In this document: positions 12,273 to 23,800 of the stretch, piece after piece | How the letters are laid out: each line of letters starts with the position of its first letter | Numbering within the stretch: the first letter of the stretch is position 1 | Assembly (NCBI GenBank): GCA_037157565.1 | Contig: JAZHRO010000003.1 | Coordinates: 72,480,501 to 72,544,500 of the forward strand | Origin: Thalassia testudinum | Taxonomy: Eukaryota; Streptophyta; Magnoliopsida; Alismatales; Hydrocharitaceae | Direction: 5' to 3' | Length of the DNA: 64,000 bases | Notes under the pieces: generated by a model | Told to the model about the DNA's origin: nothing | Database searches by the model: none | Seen by the model: the letters and a program-made list of their open reading frames with translations, nothing else | Made by a program: the position numbers and the translations under genes

Positions 12273-13205
12273 TGACAGAAGCCGTTCTCGTGCATTGTGA
12301 AGTCAAAAATCATAGTATAGTCATGCTAAAATGTATGTCAAAAAATGATTCTTTAAAAAAGTAACGAGACTTCCATCTCGGTCATTCATCTTAGGGAGGC
12401 CTTTATGCAAATCTGAAATCGATCGTTTCGGTCTACTTGTTTAGAATCGCACATCGGTTTTTAATCATCGGATCAATGTTTTGGCACTTTCATTATGAGC
12501 CCTAATTATGTGCGCATGTGTTACATAGATGACAAAAGTGAAAGTGTGAGATTCAGTACGCACGATTCTAGTTATGTGGTGGCTATTTACAGAAAATGAG
12601 TTAATTGTTAGATCCTTAATATTTTTTGGCACCGACATGCTGGTTGCAATGGATAATAATTAAAAATTGGCAATTTTATCACACAAAATATATTGCAATC
12701 AATGAGCTCATGGTGATTATCAACACAGAGATATATATATATAAGAAATTTTCTTTCATTCAGTCAGGATGGTGTCTGCAACATGGAATTAGAGGAAAGC
12801 TTTTAGAGGAAAGCTTGAAAGCATAAATCTAACTAACAGAAAATGATCGCATACAAGAGTCTATGGGGTGATTTTGCATGCATCATTGGAGGAGAATATA
12901 GAGCTACACTACTAAGTAGTAATAAAAGCATGTAAACTATGAAGAAATAAGCTACTAATCTAGTAGAAATAAGGGCATTCAGAGGTAGGCTTAGATGGCC
13001 TTTGAGCTGGTTGAGAGGAGAAGGAGGGGCGGCCAATGGTTCTTTGGCCGACCCTTGGAGAGAGGTTGAGTAGGTGATCCAACATCTTGGCATGAAGATG
13101 GTGGTGGCAATGGTGATGCTACTCATGGAGATGGAGTGGAGGTGGATGTAGCTAAACTAAATGAAAGCTAAGAGTGAGTGGGTGCAAATGGCCACCCCTT
13201 AGGTC

Positions 13206-13214
13206 TTTTTATAG
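13206..13214 (-). promoter_or_regulatory. Likely TATA box of solo LTR H
   Basis: The minus strand reads CTATAAAAA in the context GGCCTATAAAAAGACC. It supports the minus orientation of H. Confidence 0.5.
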
Positions 13215-13599
13215 GCCTAAGGGAAACTGTCTAGAAAATTATGGAATTCTCTAGAGAAGCCAATGGTGGGAGCTCGTGAGAGAGTGAGAGGGAGAGGATG
13301 GATGGTGGATTTTAGATCCACCAAATGTGGATCTAAGAATTGAATTGCTCTTTGTTGCTAATTTTAGCAACCAAGGCAACAACACATGGTAGAGAGTTCT
13401 AGAGAACTCTAGGCTAGGTATTTGCATGTGGATGGTGTGTGTGGGTATGTGAGGGTCGAAAAATAGGTGGCTAGGTTAATTAGGTTAGGTTCTAGTGGGT
13501 TTAGGTCAAGGTAGGTCTCAAATTAGGGTCGTAAACCCTAATTCACAAAGGTAAAGTGCAATTAAACTTTATACAAGTTTAATTGAGTGCGTGGAAACT

Positions 13600-14110
13600 T
13601 AATTGAGAGTAAAATAACTCAATTAAGTTAGGTCTAGGTCAATTGGACTCTCACTGAGTCCAATTGGACGGTGTGTGCTGAGATTAGGGGTTAATTGGAC
13701 TCAATGAGTCCAATTGAATAGGCTGACGGAAATGACTAAGATGCAAGTCAATTAGGTTTAGTGAGGACCTAATTAAGTCCTTAGGGAGGTCTAGAGGTGA
13801 TGTACTAGTGTTAGGGCACCTTTATTTATGTTCCTATTGGATTAGAATTGGGTTTAGAGGGCTAGAGATCCAAGATCAAGGCTTATAGTATCAGATGTCT
13901 AATAATAGTGTCAGACGTCTTATAATGAAAAGTCAGAAGTCCGGACTTATTGTCTGGATGTCCAATCAGAGTTAGGAGGGATTCTAGGTTCTGTCTTGGC
14001 TATTCTGTAGAAATTGGATGTTTGACCAAGTGTCTGGATGTCCAATGACACTATAGAAGTGGATTTAAGGTGTGCGAGAGTTGGCTAAGAGTTTTGGACG
14101 TCCTATAACT
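13600..14110. repeat. Short palindromic repeats inside H
   Basis: ATTGGACTCA-A-TGAGTCCAAT is a perfect 10-bp hairpin at about 13691-13711, and a relaxed copy (CAATTGGACTC..GAGTCCAATTG) precedes it at about 13639-13665. A second motif, GTCTGGATGTCCAAT, occurs near 13952 and 14030, with variants CAGACGTCT and GGACGTCC between and after them. Confidence 0.65.
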
Positions 14111-14589
14111 CTCCTGGATGTCTAGATAGAAGTTGGAATTAGGGTTTTAAGGTTTCCTAGGGTGTGGTGACCTAATCTAAGGGTGGCTAAGGCTTGGGGA
14201 AGCTTCTAGGCTATCCTAAGGCTAGGATGGTGCTAAATTCATACTTTACTGCTTTATTCCTACTTAAAAAGAATAGCATACCTCAACCCCTTACATTATT
14301 GTCTACTACATCTTATTCTAAGTCTTCTTCTCCAACTTTGCTGCAACACCAGTTATCCTTTATTCTTCTGATCTAGCTTTAGATCCAGCTTCAAAGCTAC
14401 CTTTTGATCAGCTTATTACCAACAATTAACATAATGCACTTAATCAGTACATTGTAGCATTATTTTATGCATAGCTAAAATAAAGTAGTAAAGATGCAAG
14501 TAATGCTTTTGCATGCATGAATTATCCAAACTTATGCTAGGTCCTAGCCAAATTCTGGACAATTAAGACCTATGATTACTGCGTAATCA

Positions 14590-14594
14590 GGGTC
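14590..14594. repeat. Right target duplication of H (GGGTC)
   Basis: Second copy of the five bases at 12268-12272. Confidence 0.85.
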
Positions 14595-15780
14595 TGATCC
14601 ATTTTGATCGTAGTTTTCCTGGGAATAGTTTAAGTTTGCCATCAAAGAGTAGAACTTTTTTGACCAGGGTGGAAGATCTTTCTAAATATGTGCTTGTTGT
14701 TAAAGACCTTAACCCGCTCTTTGTAAATTCACGAGTTCCCATACGCTTCGTGGCTTAATTCATCGATCTCACTCATTTAAAGGTTTTTGTGGATTCCTGC
14801 CTTAGAAAGATCTAGGCTGTAGTTCTGTACTGCCCAATAGGCTTTGTGCTCCAATTCTATGGGGAGGTGACAAGCCTTCCTCTACACCAATCTGAAAGGA
14901 GACATACCTAATTGGGTTTTGTGGGTGGTCCTGTAAGCCCACAAAGCTTCCGGAAGTCGGGATGACCAGTCCTTCCTGTCAGGTCGAACAGTAACCTAGA
15001 GGATTTTCTTGATCTCCCAATTTAATAACTCAGCTAGACCATTCGTTTGCTGGTGGTATGGAGTAGAGATTCGGTGCGACACCACGTATTTAGTCATCAG
15101 TGACGTGAACTGAGCATTAGTGAAATGGGTCCCTCTATCAAAAATTATTGCACGTGGAATCCCAAACTGTGAGAAGATGTTCTGATGAATGAATTTGATA
15201 ACCACTTTATGATCATTGGTTCCGGTCGGAATGGCTTCAATCCATTTGGACACATACTCAACAGCAAGTAAAATGTACTCGAAGCCATCTGAAATAGGGA
15301 TGGGTGCCATAAAATCAATCTCCCATATGTCAAAGATTTCGCATACCAAAATTGGTTGTAAGTTCATCATATAACGATGGCTCATATTCATGAGGTCTAG
15401 CAACAAGTGCATGCCCTACAGTGATTGTACGCATCTTTGGAAATTGTGGGCCAATAGAAGCCGCACTAGAGGACTTTCGCTGCGGTTTTATGACTTAAAA
15501 AATGTCCACCGCATGCCTGGTCTTGGCGGAAAGACAATATGTCTTGAATTTCTACTTCAGTGACACATCGTCGAATAATCTGATCAGCACCGATGCGGAA
15601 AAGATACAGGTCTTCCCAGAAGTAATACTTGGCATCAGAAAGCAATTTGTCCTTCTTTTCCTTCTGCCAATCGGACGGGCTCTGATGTGATGTCAGGTAG
15701 TTTACTATATCAACAAACCATGGAAGTCCTGTATTGATAGTCAAATGGTGTTCATCAGGAAAATGTTCCATGATGGTTTC
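14595..15780 (-). pseudogene. E integrase: zinc-binding region and catalytic core
   Basis: From high to low coordinate: an N-terminal region with CVTEVEIQDIL and ACGGHF (about 15480-15830, zinc-finger type), then the core with WEIDFMAP (first catalytic Asp), FDRGTHF (second Asp; the usual SDGGTHF is altered) and GLAELLNWEIKKIL (catalytic Glu), then FDGKLKLFPGKLRSKW before the H insertion. Integrase inserts the DNA copy into the genome. Stops between blocks, altered residues and the H insertion make this a pseudogene. The closest match inside the window is the F3 integrase. Confidence 0.9.
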
Positions 15781-16480
15781 GGAAGGGTTAATGATCTTAG
15801 AAGGAAGGTGGGACAAGTGATCAGCTACCACATTCTACTTTCCCGCATTATCGCAAATCTTGAGGTCAAACTCTTGCAATAGCAAGATCCAATGGATTAA
15901 TCGAGGTTTCGCATCCTTCTTCGCAAGGAGATGCCTCACAACTGTGTGATCTGAGTAAATGATAACACAGGAACCCAGGTGATGAGATCTAAATTTTTCT
16001 AGGGCAAATACTATAGCTAGCAGCTCTTTCTCAGTAATTGTGTAGTTACGCTAAGCCTCATCAAGTGTCTTGCTAGCGTAGTAGATGACCACGGGTTTCC
16101 CATCATTTTTCTGCCCAAATACTGCTCCTACAGTGAAATCAGATGCATCGCACAAGATCTTAAAGGGTTGAGACCAATCATGGGACTGTAGGATCGGGGC
16201 TTGGGTAACTCGATCATGGAGGATTTCAAATGCTTGAGTGCATTCCTTGGAGATTTCAAAAGATACAACTTTAGAAAGTAGAGTGGTAAGGGGGCATGCG
16301 ATCTTTGAGAAATCAAGAATAAATTTACGGTAAAAACCAACGTGCCCTAAAAAAGATTGGATGTCATTGATCGGGCTAAGCATTGGGAGTTTGGAAATCA
16401 AGTTCACCTTGGCTCGATTGACTTGGATGCCTTTTTTTGATATGAGATGTCCCAGGACAATTCCTTCAGGCACCATGAAA
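15781..16480 (-). pseudogene. E RNase H domain
   Basis: The minus strand encodes the reverse-transcriptase connection (KLPMLSPINDIQSFLGHVGF) followed by RNase H with KILCDASDFTVGAVFGQ, then [30 protein letters not shown] and ADHLSHLP at the end. Ty3/gypsy RNase H normally has DASD, E, TDH and D as its metal-binding set. Here the third is SDH. Stops occur near 16050 and 15830. RNase H removes the RNA template after minus-strand DNA synthesis. Confidence 0.9.
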
Positions 16481-17200
16481 TGGCTCTTTTCCTAGGAAAG
16501 ATCCAGATTCACGTCAATGCACCACCTGCGGATTTGAGCAAAGTGCAAGAGGCAATCGTCAAATGATTCTCTGAATGTTGGAATGTCATCCATGAAGACT
16601 TCTACATAATCACCTACCATATCTGAGAATATGGCAAGCATGCATCGTTGGAAAGTAGCGAGTGCATTGCAGAGACTGAATGGCATCCTTCGAAATGCGT
16701 ACATCCAGAAGGGGCAAGTGAAAGTGGTCTTTGCTTGGTCCTCAGGATGGATTGCCACCTAGTTTTAACCGGAGTACCCATCCAAAAAGCAGAAGAACCT
16801 ATTTCCTATTAGTTTCCTGAGGATATAATCAATAAACGATAGTGGTAAATGATCCTTCTTCGTGGAGGAATTGAGTCTTCTGTAATCAATGCAAACTCTC
16901 CACGAGTTCGCCACACGGGTTGGTATGACTTCTCTAATTTCAGTTGTGATAACGGTGAGTCCTGCCTTCTTAGGCAAAACCTGGATTGGACTCACCCACT
17001 GACTGTCGGAGATCGGGTAGATGATCCCTGCATCTAACCACTTGATGGTCTCCTTTCCCACGGCCTCCTGCAGATTAGGATTCAAACGTCTCTACATTTC
17101 ATGGAAAGGTCGTGTGCCCTCTTCGATGTTGATTTGGTGTGTGCAATAAGAGGGTTTGATACCAGTCAAATCATTGAGAGTCCATCCAATGGCTCTACGA
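16481..17200 (-). pseudogene. E reverse transcriptase domain
   Basis: In order: IEEGTRPFHEM, LNPNLQEAVGKE, IIYPISDSQWVSP, VLPKKAGLTV, SWRVCIDYRRLN, FLDGYSG, then NQVAIHPEDQAKTTFTCPF, FRRMPFSLCNALATFQRCM, and the catalytic FMDD (16585-16596), which is the plant Athila/Tat form of YxDD. TAA and TAG replace Tyr and Gln just after GYSG (near 16757-16763). A further stop lies before RRLN (near 17090). The domain order and residues are otherwise canonical, so identification is firm although function is lost. Confidence 0.92.
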
Positions 17201-17990
17201 TGTTGCTTCTTGGTTAGGTGTGAGTCTGGAGTTGATAATCATAGGAAACATCTGATTGGAACCCAAAAAGACGTACTTCAAATGGTCGAGAAGAGGCTTG
17301 AGTTCCAGAATGAGGTTATTAGCAGCAGCGGGCGATTCAGGGTGTGTGTCAAGAGCAAGGGAAGGAGTTATGTGTGTATCTAAGTTAGATTCGGACCCCT
17401 CTGATTGCGGGTTTTGATCTTCTTATGGTTGATCGAAAGTAATCTGGTTGTCCTCAATATATTGTTGTCAACCATGGCCTTGGTATCACATATTTGTTCT
17501 ATAACTTTGCAATTAATCCCTTGTTGGGCCTTAAAGATGTCAATCTTTAGTGTTTGGTTCGCGAATTTCAATTCAATTTGGCCCTCCTCACAATTTATAT
17601 TGGCCCTAGTAGTGACCAGAAAGGGTCTCCCTAGTATAATTGGTGTATCCCTTGGGTTTTTAGGTGCAACCATATCCAAGACTAATAAATCCACTGGGAA
17701 ATAGAAATCCCGTACCCTAACGATGGCATTCTTGAGTATTCCTTTAGGTGACTTAATAAATCGGTCATCCAACTGCAATGTCACCTCTATCAGTTTAAGC
17801 TCAGATTGTTCAAGGTGGTCAAGGAGGGATGTAGGAATTAGGTTTATGGAGGCACCTAAATCTATTAAAGCTCTGTCGAATTTGGCATCACCAATGGTAC
17901 AGGAAATCAGGGGAGTACCTGGGTCATTTGCCTTAGGTAGGAGTTTGCTAAAAATTACAGAGCTGGCTTGCTCTACAGTACAATCGGACT
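17201..17990 (-). pseudogene. E aspartic protease domain
   Basis: The minus strand reads DPGTPLISCTIGD, then DLGASINLIP at about 17828-17870 (the D-x-G active site of retroelement proteases), followed by LQLDDRFIKSPKGILKNAIV, FYFPVDLLVLDM, PIILGRPFL and NCEEGQIEL. The frame from 17784 to 17380 is open. The protease releases gag and pol proteins from the polyprotein. The link to gag and to reverse transcriptase is broken by stops, so this is part of a decayed pol. Confidence 0.9.
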
Positions 17991-20061
17991 ACCACTTTTG
18001 GTTCATGGCTTACGCTTGGGTGTACATACGTCTTTCAGAAATCATGCGTAAGTCGATACGTGGCGAATTGCATCCATCGAGGGGATGTTTATATGGACCT
18101 GTTGAAAGAGCTTGACCAGATCCTCCTCAGGAGCCACGGGTTTGTTTGTCTTCTTTCACTTGGTCAAGGCCTCAGGAAATGGAACCTTGGTTGGTTCCTC
18201 TATAATAGGCCTAGGTTCTTGATCTGGGACAGGGGTGTCCTGGATAACTATCCTAGGGCTTGGGTTACTACCAGACTGAGAGTGGCTTGGATAAGGTGGG
18301 TCTTGTGTTGCTTTACCACTACGGGTTGTTATAGAATTTTGTCCTACCTAGTTTTGGTTTGGGATTGGTAAAATAGGTGGCTACTGTTGAAATCATACGA
18401 TGTCGAAGCTTCCATCCCGTGGGGTGATGGAACAGAAGGGGCTTGATAAATCATGTGGGCTTGGCCTGGATTTAGGGTTGTAATGCATCTATGGTTCGGC
18501 ACGTTGTTTGGATTCAACGGAGGTTGCGAATGGAGTGTGCCATGTTGGCGAGAATTTGCCATCAGGGCGAGTTGATTGCGAACCTTGGTGATCTCATCCT
18601 TGTGCTATTTTTGCATAGCCGCATTCGTCTTCTGAATGTCAGCTAGGGTATGCAGGATAAGTGTCATTTGATCTGTTTGGGTTGGCATAGATTGATAGTT
18701 GGGGTTGGGCTGAGGCTGAGGTAGCTGATATGGACAAGGAGCTTGTGCAAGGGTTTGATATGGTGGTCTTTGATTCTGATTATTTCCCACTCACAGGAAG
18801 TTGGGATGATTCCGCCATCCAGGGTTATAGGTATTAAAGAATGGGTCATTCCGGATGGCGTTGAGGTCCTCACAGGTGTGAGGAACCTCAGGAAAGTCAG
18901 AATACGAGGGTTTAGAGTTCCCCCAACTAGAGCAGGTTGGATTGGAGCTTCCTCCGATCTTATAGTCAGACGGGGGTGGATACAGGTCCATCCCCTAAGA
19001 AGACCAATGATAGATGTTATGCACAGCTTCCCTCCCAAGAGGTGGCTGTGCAAACAGGCTTTGCACAGAGGTGGCTCGCTGCAGATGTCGAGTCAGCTTG
19101 TCCACCTTCTTCCCTATGATAAAGACCTTGTCCAACCGACTAGCCATCAGTTCCAAGTCGACGGATGCTGATAAACCCTACGTCTCATGTGCTCCCCTTG
19201 AATTCGTCGATGCGCGGGCATTTGTCCTATCGAATAAGCCCATGGAGTCCATATTGATGGAGTTCTCATACATATTTTCGAGAATCTCCCACACAGTGTC
19301 TTCGTGTTGACCCATGATATTTCCTTCGCAAGTTGCATTGACGAATAAGCAGATATCTTCACGGAGTCCCTCGTAAAAAGACTGGACTTGTTGCCATTTA
19401 GGAACTCCATGATGGGGGCACTTTCGCATGAGATCCAAGAAACGGTCCCATGCCTCATGAAATGTTCTCTAGATTGCTGGGTGAAGTGTGTGATCTAGTG
19501 GCGTAAAGCATTCGTCCGACCAATTGGGAAGAAATTTTTCAAGAATTCGGATTGTAGTTCAACCCATGTGTTGATTATACGCATGTAAGTCTGATACCAA
19601 TGAGCTGCCTTATCCATGAGAGAGAAGGGAAACATCTTCATAAGAAGGATATCCTGGTTTTGTACATCTGACCCGAAGGTCTGGGCTAGATATTTGAGTT
19701 GTTTGATGTGCTAGAAGGGATCCTCGGAATTAATCCCATGAAATTTTGGAACAGCATGAATCATGTTGGGCTTGAGATCAAAATCAGGACCTTCAACTGG
19801 GATTTGGACTCAAGGTTCGATCACCATCGCAGTAGGATTACAGTGATCTCACATCATAGGACGCTGCGGTGGGTTTACAAAGTTTTGAAATAGATCATTC
19901 AGGCGCTGGAGTTGGTGTTCAAGATTGTTCTCTTCTTCAACTGGTTGTGCCATGATGATGGGAGGAGAATTTGGTTCTAATGAATTAGAGGAGATGTCTA
20001 TGTGGTAGGGTTGTTGCACAAACACAGACTTCGAGGCTTGGCCTCGGCGGGAGTGAATCAC
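17991..20061 (-). pseudogene. E gag, decayed
   Basis: A possible first ATG is at 19951-19953 (MAQPVEEENN). Downstream come FHGINSEDPF, LLMKMFPFSLMDKAAHWY, FFPIGRTNAL and HHGVPKWQQVQSFYEGL, the conserved blocks of plant retrotransposon gag. Further on is a Pro/Gln/Asn-rich linker (about 18344-19000) with DLNAIRNDPFFNTYNPGWRN and HPNF. I see no CCHC zinc knuckle. Several in-frame stops and shifts are present. Gag forms the particle that packages the RNA. It lies directly upstream of the protease. Confidence 0.85.
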
Positions 20062-21042
20062 TTAAGGAGGTCTTAAGGATGGTCTTAAGGACCTCCTACC
20101 AAACATGAATTGATGGTTTGGACATGAGTAGAATGTTATGGACCCAATCAAGACACCCAAAAAGTTGGATGACTATAGAGGTTCGAGGCGGATGATACCC
20201 CTTAGTCAGAAAAGTCGTTCACCTAAGAAATACCTGGGCAGCCAAAGAGGGAGAGTCTCACAAAGACCCCTACACGGTATTGCAACCCCACTAGTTATAA
20301 GGTTTCCCCCACCCAACCACTATTGTCACTGAGATTCCAGGTAGACCAGAATGGGGACTTTGACCTCTTAAGTCTACCACTTTTATTTAAGATCAAAGGT
20401 GCTTAGGATTTCACTTGAACTTTAGATGTTTTATGTACAAAAGTGACCTGATTTCAAGGTTTGTTGACCCAACATGGGGTCAACTTCTCCTATTTGTCCT
20501 TTGAGAAGCTTAGGACCTTTCTTTTAGGGTTCAAGTGAAATTAAGAGCTTGAATTTTAGGGTTTCTCTTGAATAAGTCTTTTCAATCAAGGTTTAGGCAC
20601 ACCTCTTTCACGAATAGTTGATTCTTCGCTTAGAAAGATGTGTCTCTAAAAATCGTAAATTGGAATCCTTAATTTGGCTCTAATTTTGGTCCAATTTAGT
20701 TGCCAAAAATATGGTATCTAGGGTTCAATCAAGAAGGTGGTAGCCCTAGTTACCTTAAATGGATGCACAAGTAAATAATTGTTGTTGAAAGCAAAATCAG
20801 GCAACTTTGGTGACTTAGCTAAATATGGAAAGCAGGAAGCCCTAATTGATTTTTTTCATTGTTTTTCCTTTTCAGAATGAGGAGCTTAATGGAAAGGGCT
20901 AATCAGAGATTACTTGCCCCGGGTGTGGTTGTTGTGCGGCCATCTTCTTTTGAATCTTCTCCCCTGAAATAATCACAACAAAAGAGATGTATCAAGTTAG
21001 TATCAAATCAGAAATTGTGATCAAGATTTTTAAATCGCTCGT
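20062..21042 (-). other. E 5' leader
   Basis: Noncoding stretch between the PBS and gag. No domain is recognisable. A GTG codon at 20061 opens the gag frame, but the first ATG is further downstream. Confidence 0.6.
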
Positions 21043-21066
21043 TGCTCCCGGGCAACAGCGCCAAAA
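21043..21066 (-). promoter_or_regulatory. E primer binding site
   Basis: The minus strand reads TGGCGCTGTTGCCCGGGAGC three bases after the LTR. It resembles the TGGCGCCGTTGCCGGGG site of Athila/Tat-type elements, which pairs with the 3' end of a tRNA-Asp-like primer. Confidence 0.8.
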
Positions 21067-23795
21067 TGTTTAGCGGGCGAGATCAATGTTTTAAAATTAA
21101 TGCGTCATAGTATAGTTGAAATCGCTAGAAAATAAATAAATTTTATTACTCGAAGTTTTAAATCTGAGGTCAAACACGGGGAGCAAATTGTGGTTAAAGA
21201 ATCAAGAGCACAACTTTGAGAAATTGAATAAGCAATGAAAATAAGAGTTGCAATGCAAAAATGTAAATATAAAGACACTAGATCAATGTATATAAAGAGC
21301 ACAAAAAAATGGACGTCTAACTTGTAAATCAGACGTCTTAAACTTGTGATTGCTACAGTGCTATTTCTGATATTTTTCTCATATCTGTCTCTGATCTCTA
21401 TCTACCTTTCTTCCTTCTTTTCTTTTCTTCAAGCCTGTGCTTCTTTTGCCATTAGCTACTATGGCCCTTGTCATCTTCTTCTTCTTCTTTCTCTACAGCT
21501 CCTCTTTATTCTACCTTCAGCTCCTCCTTCTCTTTCTCTTTCTTTAGCCCATCTTCAGCTTCTTCTTCTTCAGTCCTTGCCTTCTCCTTCCTTGGCTTCT
21601 TTGGCTTCCGCCCTCTCCTTCATTGGCTTCTTCATCTTCTCCTAGCCTGTGAGAGAGAAAAACCTACCCCTACCCACCCCCACGATCTCTCTTCCTCTTT
21701 CTTTTAGGCTTGCACTCCCAGAGCCACTTCTCAGGTAATCGGGTCGGGTGCATGCTCAGGACCAGGCCCACTAGCATGCGGTGGTAGGAGAGGAGTGCAG
21801 GTCGAGTATACGGGTTAGGCCAGGTCCGCGTGGATAGTGTCACGAACAAGGTAGTGACAGGTGAGTGGGAGCTCACCCTGTGGTCAAGAGGTGAAGAGGC
21901 TATGTCACTTTTTCCTCTTATTTAGCTATGCCTGCTCAAGACTTTTTGAGGTGGGACTAAATGTCCCACCTTCTTTGGCATGCACTCACAGTAGGAGCTT
22001 CCTTGATTGTAGTAGCCATCTTAGTCTTCAGTGACAATTGCTTGGCTGGAGCTCTGCGCGAGATGATTTCGCATAGCCTGGGGCACTTCACCTAGAGTGG
22101 AGAGACCTGGAGGAGGCTTACAAGAAAGCTCCTCGTGTACGTTAGTGGCGGTGGAGACGCCTACACTTGTCAACAAGAAAATGGCCTTGCAACCTCGTCA
22201 GAAAGCTCAAGGAGCTTCGTCGAGACACAACGAAGGTAGTGTGGGGGTCGGCATGGCATGGGGTGGCCGGAGTGTGCGTGCCTAGGGCACCGTGTGTGCG
22301 CAAAGGTGGGTGTGTTCGGGGGGAGTTCTGGGGGTGTGGTGCGGTGAGTGGAATGAGGGTTTAGGATTAGTGAGGTGTGGTAATGCTTATGGGTGGTTGG
22401 CGAGGTGGATGGAGGCATGGAGCGGCGGGGATGCCTCGTCGAGGGTCTGGATGAAGATGAGGAATGTGAGGGTGGTTGTGAGCGTCGATGTGTGTTTTGA
22501 AGAAATAAAGAGAGGAAAATGATTAGAAAGGCGAGAGAACTTAGCTGATTGTAGACAGATGAAGGGGGATGTAGAGATGGTGGCCAGCTCGTATTGCCGT
22601 CGCGGGAGACGTAAGTACTCAGTGGAGGAGGACGGCGACGATGAGGGGGCTGTATGGGCGTCAGCTGGTGCGGCATGATGCGGATGAAGAGGAGGAAGAG
22701 AATCCTACCACTGGTATTGTGGCAGAGCGATGAGAGAGATAGAGGGGGTTCTTCGGAGCTTGCTGAGTCACTGGCAGGAGGGGGAAGAGATGAAATAGAG
22801 GGTTCCTCAGGCCAATTTCAAGCTTGCCGGATGCAGAGGGCTTTAGGTTTGCTTTTATAGGCCCTGGAGGAAGGTTTTGTGCTTGGAAGCTAAGCTACCA
22901 AGCATGGCAACCTCGCCGGAGATGGAAGGTCAAATGAGACTCAAATCTCTCATGCATTCACATGAGAGATTGGGCACCAAATCGAGCTTGGAATTGTGTT
23001 CAAACCGGAGGAGATTTATTAGAGAATCTCCCTTTAAATTTTGAAGGGGATTCTCTAAGGAATTAGGGAGATCTTTCCCTCGAAACCTCACTGGAGTAGG
23101 ATTCCCTCGACTACGATGGTCGAGGGAACTAATTGCAAAGAACGAAGATAATGATAGGTGGTTTTTGCAGAAGCTTTCAAAAGTTAGGGGTAAAAATGTA
23201 ATTGGGCTTGACCTGTTTGCAAAGTAGGTCAAGGTGAATTCCCCTTAGGTCCAAATTTTGGTACAAACCAAATTTGGACCTAAAAAATCCAATGGTGATG
23301 TTGGATTTTGTGTTTAACCACATTTGACTAGGTAATTTACAAAAAAACCCAACTTAGGGCAAACATTTGACTGAGACCCTAATTTAGGTCAAAATAGGTT
23401 TTATGGGCCAAATTGAAGGTTCTAAACCATAGAGGATATTTTTTAATGATTTTTACAGGGTTTATGTCAATTTTATCCTGACCATAATCTTGTTAAATTA
23501 AGTAGGTCTCTTTTAGGGTTACAAGAAGTCATTTAATTCGTAGAATTCACATGAACCTTTTTCTGTTTGAACCAACCCACTTTTTCTCATGTTAATACAT
23601 TGGACCTGTGTTTTGTCCTTGAGAAATCCTGTTGTCGCACTGCAAGGGTAAAATTGTAGTTTTACCCCTTATTTCTTACTTTTCTCTCAAAATGGTTATT
23701 CATTGAGTTAGGACCACCAGTTGGTTATGTAGGAGCTATTGTACTCTTTTTGGGTCAAAATGAGCTAGTTAGGGCTCATGATGGTGTTCCCATCA
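21067..23795 (-). repeat. E element 5' LTR
   Basis: The plus strand starts TGTTTAGCGGGCGAG and ends GTGTTCCCATCA. It is 2729 bp long. It differs from the other LTR by about 55-60 extra bases at about 21287-21344 that contain GACGTCT and AGACGTC in inverted orientation. The right end abuts the GGTAT duplication. Confidence 0.9.
22853..22860 (-). promoter_or_regulatory. Likely TATA box of the E 5' LTR
   Basis: CTATAAAA on the minus strand, at the same LTR position as 9509-9516. It would have driven the E genomic RNA. Confidence 0.6.
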
Positions 23796-23800
23796 GGTAT
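23796..23800. repeat. Right target duplication of E (GGTAT)
   Basis: Second copy of 7786-7790. It marks where the F sequence resumes. Confidence 0.9.

Larger units (their letters stand above)
12273..14589 (-). mobile_element. H: solo LTR inserted in the E integrase
   Basis: The 2317-bp segment begins TGACAGAAG and ends GTAATCA on the plus strand. It is flanked by GGGTC on both sides and interrupts integrase between the KLRSKW block and the GAIEI block. It has no PBS, PPT or coding domain. A TATA box on the minus strand (13206-13214, CTATAAAAA) gives its orientation. H resembles none of the other LTRs here, so it is a fifth family. Solo LTRs arise by recombination between the two LTRs of an element. 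Confidence 0.85.
7791..23795 (-). mobile_element. E element: full-length, decayed Ty3/gypsy-type retrotransposon
   Basis: Both LTRs (7791-10452 and 21067-23795), the TSD pair, PBS, gag, protease, reverse transcriptase, RNase H, integrase, PPT and 3' noncoding DNA are all present in the order gag-PR-RT-RH-INT on the minus strand. The element spans about 16 kb, of which 2.3 kb is the solo LTR H inside integrase. Many stops and frameshifts show it cannot make its proteins. The two LTRs differ at roughly one site in ten over the first 150 bases, so the insertion is old. Domain motifs place it near Athila/Tat. No envelope-like frame lies between integrase and the 3' LTR. Confidence 0.9.

Noticed and set aside
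12628..12645. TGGCACCGACATGCTGGT as a primer binding site
   Set aside because: It lies inside the solo LTR H, not next to an LTR end, and matches the tRNA-type site only over its first eight bases.
22170..22676. 168-codon minus-strand frame in the E 5' LTR
   Set aside because: Pro/Ser/His-rich, inside an LTR, and broken in the partner LTR at 8800-9300. No domain is visible.
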